Below are positions 8,128-16,519 of a stretch of 64,000 bases of DNA, piece after piece. The notes below the pieces were generated by a model. It saw only the letters and a list, made by a program, of their open reading frames with translations. It made no database searches and had not been told where the DNA came from. The position numbers and the translations under genes are program-made. This DNA comes from Aeromicrobium sp. PE09-221. GTDB lineage: Bacteria > Actinomycetota > Actinomycetes > Propionibacteriales > Nocardioidaceae. The stretch covers positions 1 to 64,000 of the forward strand of contig NZ_MIJB01000014.1 in NCBI RefSeq assembly GCF_002174305.1, written 5' to 3'. Within the stretch, counting starts at the first letter, position 1. Every line of letters starts with the position of its first letter.

Positions 8128-8685
8128 CTACTGACCGTCGATGCGTGCCGGACCCGCGCTCCGGGCGTGGAATCGCTCCTCGACCAGACGGCGCTGTTGG
8201 AGGTCGTCGTTGACGAACTGCGCGAAGTCCTCAGCACGGTCCTTGATCTCCCGCTCGGGCGCTGGCGCAGGCAGAGACTCGCCGGGCCAGGTCGTCTGGC
8301 GGGTGGGCCGGTCGTGGTCCAGCCGGGTGCCGCAGGTGGAGACCCATTCCCGCAGGCGTCCGCGTGCCTCGGCGAAGTCCTTGTGCCAGGTCAGCGGCAT
8401 GGACGGCGAAGAGTCCGCGTCGTAGCAGGCAAGCCAGTGAAGGTGGAGCGCCGACAGTTCCCAGATCAGCTCGTCGTGGCGGTGCCAGAACGGTGGGACT
8501 ACCGCTGGGGGGAGGCCGTACGCCTTGCGGAGCCACTCCACCCAGTAGTTGAGGCTCAGCCACTCGGGCAGTGCTTCCTCAGCGGTCAGCGTGTTCCAGT
8601 TGATTGGCTGGAGCTGCTCTTCGTGGCCGTCGACGTCGGGCTCGGGCTCGTCTGTCGGTGGGGCATTGTCGTAGAACGCGGTCAT
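8128..8685 (-). CDS. DUF4913 family protein
   Basis: This 185-aa protein matches the DUF4913 pattern: WNTLTAEEALPEWLSLNYWV, then PPFWHRHDELIWELSALHLH and a conserved GTRLDHDRPTRQTTWPGE block. The family is found in actinobacterial plasmids and integrated conjugative elements next to transfer genes; its biochemical role is unknown. The N-terminal 30 residues are acidic and probably disordered. The ATG at 8685 is chosen because the conserved domain starts soon after; longer upstream extensions in this frame only shadow the ssb gene. Confidence 0.85.
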   Translation of the reverse strand: MTAFYDNAPPTDEPEPDVDGHEEQLQPINWNTLTAEEALPEWLSLNYWVEWLRKAYGLPPAVVPPFWHRHDELIWELSALHLHWLACYDADSSPSMPLTWHKDFAEARGRLREWVSTCGTRLDHDRPTRQTTWPGESLPAPAPEREIKDRAEDFAQFVNDDLQQRRLVEERFHARSAGPARIDGQ

Positions 8686-8699
8686 CGGGTCGCTCCGGC

Positions 8700-9134
8700 T
8701 CAGAGGCCGATGGCCTGGCTGGAGCCCAGTGTCGTGGGACGGGCGCTCGGACCCGGGTCGTCGACCTCGGCCCGCTGAGCGGGCCGGTCGACCGAGTAGC
8801 GCGTCCGGGCGGTGTCGTGACCGATGCGGCGGGCGACGAACTCCTCGCGGGGCACGGCCTTGCCGTTGCGGTCCACCTCGTACTCGTGGATGTAGCCCGA
8901 GGCGACGAAGTTGTCGCCCTTGCGGAACCGGGAGTTCGCCCGAACGGCGCTGGCGCCGTAGATCACGAGGTCGTGGTAGCTGGGCTCCAGCGGGGTGAAG
9001 GTCCCGTCGGTCTCCTTGCGCGAGTGCTCGACCCCGATGCGCATGTAGCACCGTGCGACCTCATCGCGGGTCTGAGTGAGCTGGGGGTCGTTGGCGACGA
9101 ACCCCGACAGGCTCATCTGGGTGGGGATGCTCAT
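8700..9134 (-). CDS. ssb: Single-stranded DNA-binding protein
   Basis: This 144-aa OB-fold protein is predicted to coat single-stranded DNA during transfer or replication of the element. The N-terminus, MSIPTQMSLSGFVANDPQLT, and the later RFRKGDNFVASGYIHEYEVD and GHDTARTRYSVDR segments match actinobacterial plasmid-type SSBs. It is shorter than the housekeeping copy and lacks its acidic C-terminal tip (it ends SSQAIGL), as often seen in mobile-element versions. It is followed directly by the DUF4913 gene. Confidence 0.9.
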   Translation of the reverse strand: MSIPTQMSLSGFVANDPQLTQTRDEVARCYMRIGVEHSRKETDGTFTPLEPSYHDLVIYGASAVRANSRFRKGDNFVASGYIHEYEVDRNGKAVPREEFVARRIGHDTARTRYSVDRPAQRAEVDDPGPSARPTTLGSSQAIGL

Positions 9135-9200
9135 GGCTGCTGCTCCCTGCTGTTAGTTGGGCCACCGGGGTGGTGGCCGCTCTTGGCAGGTAGGTGCGCG

Positions 9201-9225
9201 CCAACGCCCGAGGCTCGGGCGTTGG
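9201..9225 (-). terminator. Strong hairpin after the coupling-protein gene
   Basis: A perfect 11-bp stem, CCAACGCCCGA/TCGGGCGTTGG with a 3-nt loop, begins one base beyond the virD4-like stop codon. A second hairpin, GGCCACC/GGTGGCC, follows at 9160-9178. There is no T-run, as is common for actinobacterial terminators. It would separate the coupling protein from ssb-recombinase expression. Confidence 0.65.
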
Positions 9226-9226
9226 T

Positions 9227-10990
9227 TCAGCGTCGGCGCAGCGATTCCTCAATGTCGGCCCGTTCAGCTTGCAAGGCATTGGCGTCAGAGCGGGTGGTCC
9301 ACGGGCGAAGGTCGGTGACCAACGGCGGCGCTGAGCGAAGCAGCACCAGCCCGGTCCCGAACGGCAGCATTCGGATGGTCTCCGGTGGCATGACCGGCAC
9401 GCGCCGGGTGGAGCGTTGCAGGGACCGCGAGCCGTAGTCGCCCACCGAGATCGTGTCGGTGTGCTCGTCACGTTCCCCGATAAGCGCGGAGAGGTCTTGC
9501 AGGTCGCGTGCCGATGCCGTGCCGCCGAGGATCACCTTGACGATGGAGGCGTCCCAGATTGCACCGGCCGCGTGGTCGCCCCACTTGTCGCGCGCCTGTG
9601 ACAGTGATTGGAGGACCGGCATGGTGGTGATTCCGGTTCCGCCTCCTTCGGCCATCAGCACTGGCAGGGACGGCAGGGGTGAGAGGTTGCCGATCTCGTC
9701 GAGTGCGAGCAGCAGTGGCGGGTCGAGACGGGCGCCCGGTGAGCTCGCGGCCAGATGGCGTGCGGTCTCCACCAAGTCTTCGATGAATGCTGCCACCAGC
9801 GGCCAGGACGCACCTGCCCCGGCGCCGGTCGCCAGCAAGTAGAGCGTCCCGTTGCTGGTGAGGAACTTGGTGGGGTCGAACTCCTCACCGGGAGACGGTG
9901 TCACCGCGTCGAGGACCCGGGGATCGGCCAGGCACGACAACGCGAGTGAGACTCCCATCCAGATCGAGTCCCGGGTCCGGGGGTCGGCATGGATCATCGA
10001 CTCCAACGAGTCTGCCCACCCCGGTGCCGCGCTGGGGTGGCTCGACAACACGGCCACGGCATCGGCTGCCGATGACGGTGAGAGCGTCCACCCGAACAAC
10101 TCCCGGGGACTGCGTTGGTCCAGTGCGGCGGCATGAAGCAGGGCCTGCAACGCGGTACGGGTCTTGCCCTCCCAGAAGCCACCGGACTCCACCCCACCCG
10201 AGGTGAGCCCGGTCGCTGAGGCGAGGCCGGTCGCTCGGATCATCGCCGTCAGCGGGTCCTCGCACCCCCGCACCGGCGACCAGCGCAACCCCGATGGCAG
10301 GCCGTCCGCGAGACGTTGCGGGTCGAAGACCGCTACAGGTCCCTTGCGCTTGCGGGCGGTGATGGTCGCAGCGATGTTGTCCGGCCTGGTTGCGGTGGTG
10401 ACCACCGCCCCGGGGGCATCGAGGATCGCGTTGATGACGACATGGAGCCCCTTGCCGGAGCGCGGTGGCCCCAGCAGCAGGATCGAGTCCTCCACCGATG
10501 CCCACACGCCTTTGCCGCGCGAACGGCCCAGCAGGTATCCGACCTGTGCTGCGGGCGGCTTCGTCAACGACGGGCGCAGCGTTCCAGCCCGCTTCAACAG
10601 TGCCTTCTCCGACGCCGTGCTGGCCACGTCACGAACAGTGGCCACCCCTGCGAGCCGATGTGGGTCACGGGAGGTCTTCTGCCGCGACCCCGACACCAGC
10701 CGCCACCCGACCACGGCCCCTGCGACCACTACGGCCACCAGAAGCGCGACGGTCGGCCAGTAGACCCAGACCGACAGCCCGGGCACGCCAAGCGCCACAC
10801 CCGGTGCGCCGGCGTGGGTCAGAACACCGAACCCAGCAGCGATGCCGCCAGTTGGAAGTGGGTTCCCGGTCACGAACGCGGCGAGAACACCGGCAAGCCA
10901 GAGCACCGCAGCGAGAGCGGCAGCGGCGGCGACCAGAATCAGACCGAGGATCACCAGCTCGTCATCGACACCCCGGCCACGCGGGTTCAC
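9227..10990 (-). CDS. VirD4/TraG-family type IV coupling protein
   Basis: This 587-aa protein is predicted to link DNA substrate to the secretion channel at the membrane. Two hydrophobic segments near the N-terminus (about 5-40 and 70-90) anchor it. Walker A GPPRSGKGLH lies at about residue 163, and Walker B LLALDEIGN in the TraM-recognition/TraG C-terminal domain at about 430. The GTG at 10990 overlaps the upstream stop in GTGA, which fixes the start by translational coupling. It belongs to the actinobacterial TraG-like group, about 600 aa. It is the strongest indicator that the element is, or was, conjugative. Confidence 0.9.
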   Translation of the reverse strand: MNPRGRGVDDELVILGLILVAAAAALAAVLWLAGVLAAFVTGNPLPTGGIAAGFGVLTHAGAPGVALGVPGLSVWVYWPTVALLVAVVVAGAVVGWRLVSGSRQKTSRDPHRLAGVATVRDVASTASEKALLKRAGTLRPSLTKPPAAQVGYLLGRSRGKGVWASVEDSILLLGPPRSGKGLHVVINAILDAPGAVVTTATRPDNIAATITARKRKGPVAVFDPQRLADGLPSGLRWSPVRGCEDPLTAMIRATGLASATGLTSGGVESGGFWEGKTRTALQALLHAAALDQRSPRELFGWTLSPSSAADAVAVLSSHPSAAPGWADSLESMIHADPRTRDSIWMGVSLALSCLADPRVLDAVTPSPGEEFDPTKFLTSNGTLYLLATGAGAGASWPLVAAFIEDLVETARHLAASSPGARLDPPLLLALDEIGNLSPLPSLPVLMAEGGGTGITTMPVLQSLSQARDKWGDHAAGAIWDASIVKVILGGTASARDLQDLSALIGERDEHTDTISVGDYGSRSLQRSTRRVPVMPPETIRMLPFGTGLVLLRSAPPLVTDLRPWTTRSDANALQAERADIEESLRRR

Positions 10991-11568
10991 GCCTGGCTCC
11001 CGCTGACAGCGACGAACCCGGAGGCACGACCCAGCAGAACGACCGTTCCCGGCCGTGACGCCAACAGCGCGGCAGGAAGCCGCAGCCGAGCACACCCATC
11101 GGGGCCAGCGGTCTGGTGTGCCACCACCACCGCGACCGCAACCTGCTCATCGGGAGCGAAACCGCTGCCACCAACCTCCAGCCGACCGAAACCGGCTGCG
11201 TCCAGATCGGCACGCTCCCAAGAGGCGGGCGACTCGCTCACGACCTGCACCGGCAGCGGCGGTGGCTTCACGATCTCGGTGAACACCGAGCCGTCAACCT
11301 CATGAACCTCGATCCGCACCGGGCACCCCAAATCCGTGGTCACCTGCTCCACGAGCCCACCAAGTGCCGAGCGTCCCACGCCCGGACCTGCCGGAACGGG
11401 ATACGGCTCACCGTTGAGAGTCGCGCTCAGCCGAGCTCCGCCATCGCTGGTGGTCATGCTCGCGTCGCTGATCGTGATCGCCAGATGCGGGAGGACCACC
11501 GGCACCCGGCTGGCGTCCTGCGGCTTGCGGTAACGGGCGTCGGCAGCGGGCCGAGCGTGGAGCCCCAT
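10987..11568 (-). CDS. Hypothetical protein upstream of the coupling protein
   Basis: This is a protein of about 193 aa rich in Val, Ala and Gly, with predicted beta strands and no membrane segment, signal peptide or recognised motif. It is translationally coupled on both sides: its start overlaps the stop of the ArdC-like gene (GTGATG), and its stop overlaps the GTG of the coupling protein. That position suggests a cytosolic partner in DNA transfer. A GTG at 11571 is an alternative start. Confidence 0.7.
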   Translation of the reverse strand: MGLHARPAADARYRKPQDASRVPVVLPHLAITISDASMTTSDGGARLSATLNGEPYPVPAGPGVGRSALGGLVEQVTTDLGCPVRIEVHEVDGSVFTEIVKPPPLPVQVVSESPASWERADLDAAGFGRLEVGGSGFAPDEQVAVAVVVAHQTAGPDGCARLRLPAALLASRPGTVVLLGRASGFVAVSGSQA

Positions 11569-12656
11569 CACAGTGCCACCGCCTCTACGGTCGCGGCGCT
11601 GGAGGACCGGGCATCGGAGCCTGGGCCCACGTCGGGACTCCGACGTCTGGTGCTCCGTGCCTGCGCCAGCGCGTCCCGGTCCAATCCCGGGGGTGTGCCG
11701 TCGCCGACCTTGGTGGTCTCAAGTTGGTCGAGAATGGTCGCCGCAGCGCCCCGAACACGCTCGGCCGTGGACTGCACGACCTCGACCGGAGTCTTGCCGG
11801 GCACGCTGGAGGCCCACGATGCGACGTAGGGGATGGTGTAGTCATCGGTTGCCAGCCCGTGCGCGGCGCCGACCATCAGGGCGACCGACTCGGCCTCTAC
11901 CTCGGCGATGCCACGGTGCATCACCGCATCGTTGTTGTCGGGTCCGTGCAGCATCACATGCCCCAGCTCGTGCGCGAGCGTCTTGACCTGGGCGGCGTCG
12001 TCCATGTCGGTGCGCACCGAGACCTCGTGGCTCCCGTAGTCGGTCAGACCGTTGGCGCCACCGATCGCCTGCGCGTTGGAGACCAGCCTCAGCTCGAAGC
12101 CGCGTGCTGTCACCTGAGCAGCGAGCCCGTCCCACAACCCCTCGGGTGCTTGCCCCTGAAGCAGCGTTGGTCGGGTGGTCTCGGGGATCGGCTCGCCCTC
12201 GGTCTGAGAGATGTCAAAGACATAGGCGGGACGCAGGCCGACCAGCTTGGACCGAACTGTCTCGCCCCACGCGGGCCGCTCGCCACGCGCGAGCCGCCGC
12301 CATGAGTCCTCGACCTCGGGAGTAGCCGAGGCGAAACGCGCCGTGACGGGGGCGAGAATCTGATAGCCCGACTGGCCCTTCAATACGTTGCGGCCCATGC
12401 TCAGCCACTGCTTGAACCCGGCGACGTAGGTCGGCATCGGCTCCGGCACGCGACCCTTGCTGAAGGCGGCGTAGTGCTGCACATAGATGAGCAGGGTGTT
12501 GTTGAACGACCGCGAGCGGAACCTCGCGGCGAACTCGATCGCGCGCTTCCAGTCCTCGCCCGAGACCAGCCCGCTGACCGCTTCGGTCAGCCGCTCGTGC
12601 AGGGCTTCCAGCTTCGCATCCTGCTCCGCACGGCTCAGCCGCGTCCTCGTCGCCAT
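11568..12656 (-). CDS. ArdC-like antirestriction/zincin protein
   Basis: This 362-aa protein has an ArdC-type N-terminal ssDNA-binding domain (RSFNNTLLIYVQHY, then GRNVLKGQSGYQILAPV). A zincin-like metallopeptidase domain with LAHELGHVMLH follows at about residue 229, and a Glu-rich third-ligand region (AEVEAESVALMV) comes after it. ArdC proteins of broad-host plasmids bind single-stranded DNA and help the plasmid enter restricting hosts. The ATG at 12656 is preceded by CGGCAGGAGGGCACG, a clear ribosome-binding site, and is preferred to the upstream ATG at 12707. The disordered C-terminus is Arg/Ser-rich. Confidence 0.87.
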   Translation of the reverse strand: MATRTRLSRAEQDAKLEALHERLTEAVSGLVSGEDWKRAIEFAARFRSRSFNNTLLIYVQHYAAFSKGRVPEPMPTYVAGFKQWLSMGRNVLKGQSGYQILAPVTARFASATPEVEDSWRRLARGERPAWGETVRSKLVGLRPAYVFDISQTEGEPIPETTRPTLLQGQAPEGLWDGLAAQVTARGFELRLVSNAQAIGGANGLTDYGSHEVSVRTDMDDAAQVKTLAHELGHVMLHGPDNNDAVMHRGIAEVEAESVALMVGAAHGLATDDYTIPYVASWASSVPGKTPVEVVQSTAERVRGAAATILDQLETTKVGDGTPPGLDRDALAQARSTRRRSPDVGPGSDARSSSAATVEAVAL

Positions 12657-12737
12657 CGTGCCCTCCTGCCGTCGGTACGTTCCGAACGTCAGGTGCGCCA
12701 CCTCCACCCGTGCAGGGCGAGACCGGGGAATCGCAGG

Positions 12738-13023
12738 TCAGGTGAAGCAAGCGCCGCCGATGCAGTCGACCGTCAGGGCGGCCTCGTCGAAGAGAGTTCC
12801 TTGCCCGGCGTCGATCTGCCGCTCCGCATCCGAGCGCAGGTCGACCTCGCGCAAGGGGATGCGGTCGGAGTGCAGGAACATCTGGCCGGCGAACGGCGCT
12901 CCGCTGCGAGCGTTGAACGCTCCGCCGTCGCGGATGTGCTCATCGAGCTCGCAGGCGCGCTCCCACAGGTCAGGATGCTGGCCCTTCAACGCCGCCCACC
13001 GGGCGTTGCGTGAGTTCGGGCAG
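12738..13023 (-). pseudogene. PAPS-reductase-like protein, C-terminal part (split by transposon)
   Basis: The segment starting CPNSRNARWAALKGQHPDLW continues the phosphoadenosine-phosphosulfate-reductase-like protein whose N-terminal part lies at 16520-17243. This side carries the cysteine/N-type motif and the helical end (GQMFLHSDRIPLREVDL, then DCIGGACFT). Joining position 16520 directly to 13018 gives 335 codons in one frame with the conserved SACWFCPNSRNARW intact. An ATG at 13076 could start a short orphan product, but its first 18 residues derive from the transposon. Element-borne copies of this family are of unknown substrate. Confidence 0.85.
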
Positions 13024-13096
13024 GCTATTGAGAATCTGGGCCTGCGCTGTGCGGGGACATCAGCGATCGAGTTCATCAGGTGCTCCTTCCTGGGGC

Positions 13097-15061
13097 TCAG
13101 CCGGTCGGTGGTGCTGGTCGTGGGCCGGTGAGAGCACTGATTGGGATGAAGGCGGGCTCGACGCCGAGCTCCTGCGGTGTTGGCCCTGCCGGGGTGGGGA
13201 CGTCGGAGAGCTTGTCGAGTAGGGCGGTCAGTGCTTCGCGGTCGCCTTCGAGGGCTTCGCGTTCGTCGTCGGTGAGGGTGAGCTGTTCGAGCATCTGGCC
13301 GATGCCGTCCTTGACCGCGAGGAGTTGGCCGCGGGTGGAGTCCTTGGGGACGTAGAACGGGCAGCGGGCGCAGGCCAGGCGGTGGGGGCACTTGGCGAAG
13401 AAGTCGTAGCCGCAGTAGCCATCGCCGAGGTCGTAGTACTTCCAGGGCTGTTCCCCGCCGGCGGCGGCGCCGGTGAGGATGGCTTCGCGGTCGATGAGGA
13501 CCTGGATGGTGCGGACGTTGCGGGCGAAGTAGTCCGCCCGCTTGTAGGCGGCCGAGAGGACCCGTTGCAGGATCTCGGCGTAGTAGCGGGTCGAGGCGAT
13601 GTGCTTGTGGCCGAGCCATTGCTGAAGATCAGCGATGCTCAACGGCTCGCGGGCGTTGAGGAGTTGGGTGGCGATCGTGGTGCGTGCCCGATGGCTGGTC
13701 AGCGCGCCGCGGGAGTCGGCCTCGGGGATGCTGGCCTTGGCGCACAGGATCGGGATGAGCTTGTCGTTGAGATAGGTCTGACTGACGAGCTGGCCCCGGA
13801 CGCAGAACAGGTGCTGGCGGTATCGGCCGGTCTTGCGGTCCATCAGGTCGGGCTGCTCGCCGCGGACGGCCTGCCAGGTTTCGATCAGCTCACCGACGAG
13901 GGGGTCGACGGGCTTGCTGAACGCCCGCGAGGTCTTGTTGGCCGGGACGTGCAGCAGGCAAACCCGGTAGGGCTCGCCGGTGGTCTCATCGACTGCTTGG
14001 TCCCAGGTGATGCACTCCAGTTCCAGGCGGCGGATCTCGTCGATGCGACAGCCACCGAACAGCCAGACCCCAACCAGTGCGCGAACCATCTCGATCGGGT
14101 AGTACGTCGTCGCCTTTCCCGCAGTGTGGGCGGCAGGTGTGCCGTAGACCTTCAAGTCCTCCTCGGCCAGCGTCAGCCCGGCGGCCATGAGTTTTGCCCA
14201 GGAGGCGTCGTCGATGACGCGGGGGTTGGGTCCGAGCTGGGCGCGTACCGAGATCGGCAGGCTCAGTACCTGGCGTGGGTTGAACCTCGGGGTGATCCAC
14301 TCCCACTCGATCAGGTCGCCGAAGAACCCGCGCACTGAGTCCATCCGGTTCGCCTTGCCGCTGGCCGAGAGTGGCTGACCCTCTCGGCTGCGGTTGCGGC
14401 CCAAGCCGCTGCTCCACTGGCCAGCCTTGGCCTGGAGCGTCGCCGCGACGTACTCCGCTGCGATGTCACGGGTCCATGCGGCCGGGTCGACCGCCTCGGG
14501 GTGGTGCTCGGCCGCCCAGCGGCCGGCGGTCAGGATGCCTGAGAGCATGGATCGGTTGCTAGCCGGCTCCCGGGTCGAGAGCTTTGCCCACCGCTGGGCG
14601 TAGTCGCGCCAGGGCTGCGGGACTGTCTCCCAGGTCGCCGCGGTGGGTCCGCGCATGTCGTTGTTGGCGATCAGCGGCACCGGGATGATGCCGCGATGCG
14701 CCAGCACCCGGGAGAGCCGGAACAGGCCGAGACGACGGCTCCGGCCGGGCGGCGCAGCCTGCACCAGTTCGTAGAGCAGGTCGCTGGTCAGGTCCTCCAA
14801 CCGCGGGCTGCGGTTGCACAGCAGCGCGTCGTAGAGGGCCTGCCTCGTTGACTCGTGCTTGGCTGTGACGCCCCAGGACTCCAGGGTGGTCAGCACGTCA
14901 GCGAGCGTGTGCTGGGCGACCCCGACGCCGAAGACCCACGCCGCCAGGTCCTTGGGCTTCAGCGAGGGGAAGCGGTGGTGGAGGCGATGGTGGCCAGCCA
15001 GCAGATATCCCAGAGCGACCAGCGCACCGAGGCCCTTGTGGCCGTGTCCGTTGCTGAGCAA
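13097..15061 (-). CDS. TnpB-like tyrosine recombinase (5' end cut off by TAG)
   Basis: This protein has 654 residues from a TTG. Catalytic elements: Arg in GGCRIDEIRRLEL, His-x-x-Arg in SHRARTTIATQL, a second His in LGHKHIASTRYY and the Tyr in the same segment. A Cys-rich C-terminal motif (CGYDFFAKCPHRLACARC), seen in TnpB-type transposases, follows. No ATG or GTG is available near its beginning. The same frame upstream reads DEDTWVEVIETTLLSNG and is separated from the 95-aa ORF only by one TAG (15098-15100), so the natural protein was probably about 762 aa and is interrupted here. Confidence 0.8.
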   Translation of the reverse strand: MLSNGHGHKGLGALVALGYLLAGHHRLHHRFPSLKPKDLAAWVFGVGVAQHTLADVLTTLESWGVTAKHESTRQALYDALLCNRSPRLEDLTSDLLYELVQAAPPGRSRRLGLFRLSRVLAHRGIIPVPLIANNDMRGPTAATWETVPQPWRDYAQRWAKLSTREPASNRSMLSGILTAGRWAAEHHPEAVDPAAWTRDIAAEYVAATLQAKAGQWSSGLGRNRSREGQPLSASGKANRMDSVRGFFGDLIEWEWITPRFNPRQVLSLPISVRAQLGPNPRVIDDASWAKLMAAGLTLAEEDLKVYGTPAAHTAGKATTYYPIEMVRALVGVWLFGGCRIDEIRRLELECITWDQAVDETTGEPYRVCLLHVPANKTSRAFSKPVDPLVGELIETWQAVRGEQPDLMDRKTGRYRQHLFCVRGQLVSQTYLNDKLIPILCAKASIPEADSRGALTSHRARTTIATQLLNAREPLSIADLQQWLGHKHIASTRYYAEILQRVLSAAYKRADYFARNVRTIQVLIDREAILTGAAAGGEQPWKYYDLGDGYCGYDFFAKCPHRLACARCPFYVPKDSTRGQLLAVKDGIGQMLEQLTLTDDEREALEGDREALTALLDKLSDVPTPAGPTPQELGVEPAFIPISALTGPRPAPPTG

Positions 15062-15097
15062 GGTCGTCTCGATGACCTCGACCCAGGTGTCCTCATC

Positions 15098-15385
15098 CTA
15101 GGACCAGCACGCGGTGCCGCGCTCGTGAGTCGCCAGCAGCAGGGACTTCCGCACTCCGCTCGGCTTGTAGTTTTCCCGGCTGGTCAGCACCGCATAGACG
15201 GGCTCGATCACGCGCTCCAGATCCGTCCTCATCTGCCGGGTCATCCTCGGGGCCTGACGCACCGCCCATCGAGCCAGCGCCGCACGCTCCACGTCGGTGA
15301 GCGCTGGGTCCAGGCACCGCAGGTCGGCGAGTCGATCACACAGCGGCGCGGCGGCCTCGTCCGCCATCCGACGTGCCGCGTTCAC
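15098..15385 (-). CDS. Short ORF of the transposon, probable N-terminus of TnpB-like recombinase
   Basis: This has 95 residues from a GTG that overlaps the TnpA-like stop in GTGA. It is helical (LCDRLADLRCLDPALTDVER) and ends HERGTACWS followed by TAG. The codon after TAG continues in frame into the 654-aa recombinase. The expected residue at the TAG is probably Trp (TGG to TAG), giving a WSWDEDTW-like junction. It may instead be a separate small helper comparable to Tn554 TnpC, but the shared frame favours a broken fusion. Confidence 0.6.
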   Translation of the reverse strand: MNAARRMADEAAAPLCDRLADLRCLDPALTDVERAALARWAVRQAPRMTRQMRTDLERVIEPVYAVLTSRENYKPSGVRKSLLLATHERGTACWS

Positions 15386-16482
15386 CGGACACCTCCACCG
15401 GGCAACGTCGTGTCGTCTGGAGTGGCGCCGCCGCGGGCCGGCGCATCGGGGGCGGCGAGCATCGAGGCAAGTAGTCGATCGCGGTCGATGTGTAGGGACG
15501 TGTTGGCCTTGTGGAACCGTTCGGCGATCTCTCGGCCCGAGAGGTGGATGTAGACCATCGTGGTCGCCAGGTTGCGGTGCCCGGCGTACTGCGCGATCTG
15601 GTCGATGGTCCACTCCGCACGCGCAAGGTCGGTCAGCCGCAGGTGCCGGAAGGTGTGGGTCGAGAACCGTGCCAGCCCTGCCCGTTCGGCAGCGGCCTCG
15701 ATGATCTTCGACCACGACCAGACCCCGATCGGATCGCCGTGGTTGCGCCGCGAGACGCTGCGGAACAACGGCCCGTCGACCCGGCCGAACGCCCCACGTC
15801 GCTCCCGCAGGTAGGCGACCAGCAGTTGGGCCGACGCCGACCCGAACGCGACCGTACGAGCACGCTTGGACTTCGTCGTCTCAGCCCGCAGATGGATCAG
15901 CCCGTGCGCCGGCTCGAGGTCGGCCACGTCGAGCTGCACCAGCTCCTCGCGCCGCAACGCGCCGTCGTAGGCGAACGCAGCCATCAGCCTGTTCCGCAAC
16001 GGCTCGCGGCCGAGCTCGACCAGCATCCGTTCCCACGCGGACTCGTTGGGAATCCACGGAGCCTTCTCCACCCGACCGACCAGCCCGTGCCGAGCACGGC
16101 CGCCATACCGACTCGACTGACCACGACGTACCGGGTTGCGCTCTCGCAGCCCGTCCTCGACCAGATAGTCGTAGAACGACCGCAGCGCGACCACTCGCTG
16201 CTGGATCGTCGCGTTCGCCAACCCGACGCCGCCCAGCTCCAGGCCGGCGGCGGTCAGTGTGCGGGCGTGCATCTCACCGATCCAGTCCGCCACCACATCC
16301 GGCGTCGCGGCCACCGGGTCGACCTCGCTGGTCGCGCAGAAGCGAAGGAAGTCCTCCACCGCGCGCCCGTAGGCGTCGATCGTGTTCGGTGCCCGGCCGA
16401 TGTTCGCGGTGAAGTGCAGCCACCGCCATGCCTGCTCTTGCTCTCGGAGAAGTGGGAATCCGTCCCAGTTGATGCGCGCCAT
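15382..16482 (-). CDS. TnpA-like tyrosine recombinase
   Basis: This 366-aa protein has a complete tyrosine-recombinase catalytic set: Arg in GALRREELVQLD (about residue 176), HTFRHLRLTD (about 277), GHRNLATTMVYIHL with the second His and the nucleophilic Tyr (about 310). A SAM-like core-binding domain occupies residues 10-110. Length and partner match TnpA of the Tn554 group, where TnpA and TnpB act together in transposition. The ATG lies only 37 bp inside the right end, so expression probably relies on the interrupted host operon. Confidence 0.9.
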   Translation of the reverse strand: MARINWDGFPLLREQEQAWRWLHFTANIGRAPNTIDAYGRAVEDFLRFCATSEVDPVAATPDVVADWIGEMHARTLTAAGLELGGVGLANATIQQRVVALRSFYDYLVEDGLRERNPVRRGQSSRYGGRARHGLVGRVEKAPWIPNESAWERMLVELGREPLRNRLMAAFAYDGALRREELVQLDVADLEPAHGLIHLRAETTKSKRARTVAFGSASAQLLVAYLRERRGAFGRVDGPLFRSVSRRNHGDPIGVWSWSKIIEAAAERAGLARFSTHTFRHLRLTDLARAEWTIDQIAQYAGHRNLATTMVYIHLSGREIAERFHKANTSLHIDRDRLLASMLAAPDAPARGGATPDDTTLPGGGVR

Positions 16483-16519
16483 ACGGGCACGCTAGGAACC
16501 CCTCTCAGATTCCACATAA

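Larger units (their letters stand above)
13024..16519. mobile_element. Tn554-like transposon with two tyrosine recombinases
   Basis: This 3,496-bp insertion lies inside the PAPS-reductase-like gene. The flanking 5-bp sequence GGCAG occurs on both sides (13019-13023 and 16520-16524), as a target duplication or crossover core. The ends are related inverted repeats: inward from the left CTATTGAGAATCTG, inward from the right TTATGTGGAATCTG. It carries a 366-aa recombinase, a 95-aa ORF and a 654-aa recombinase, in size and pairing like TnpA (361 aa) and TnpB (630 aa) of Tn554. There is no cargo. It is oriented with host-gene transcription. Confidence 0.85.

Noticed and set aside
8745-9051. An N-terminal extension of the DUF4913 protein up to 9051
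   Set aside because: The extension is Arg/Pro/Gly-rich shadow sequence of the ssb gene. The conserved domain begins soon after the ATG at 8685.
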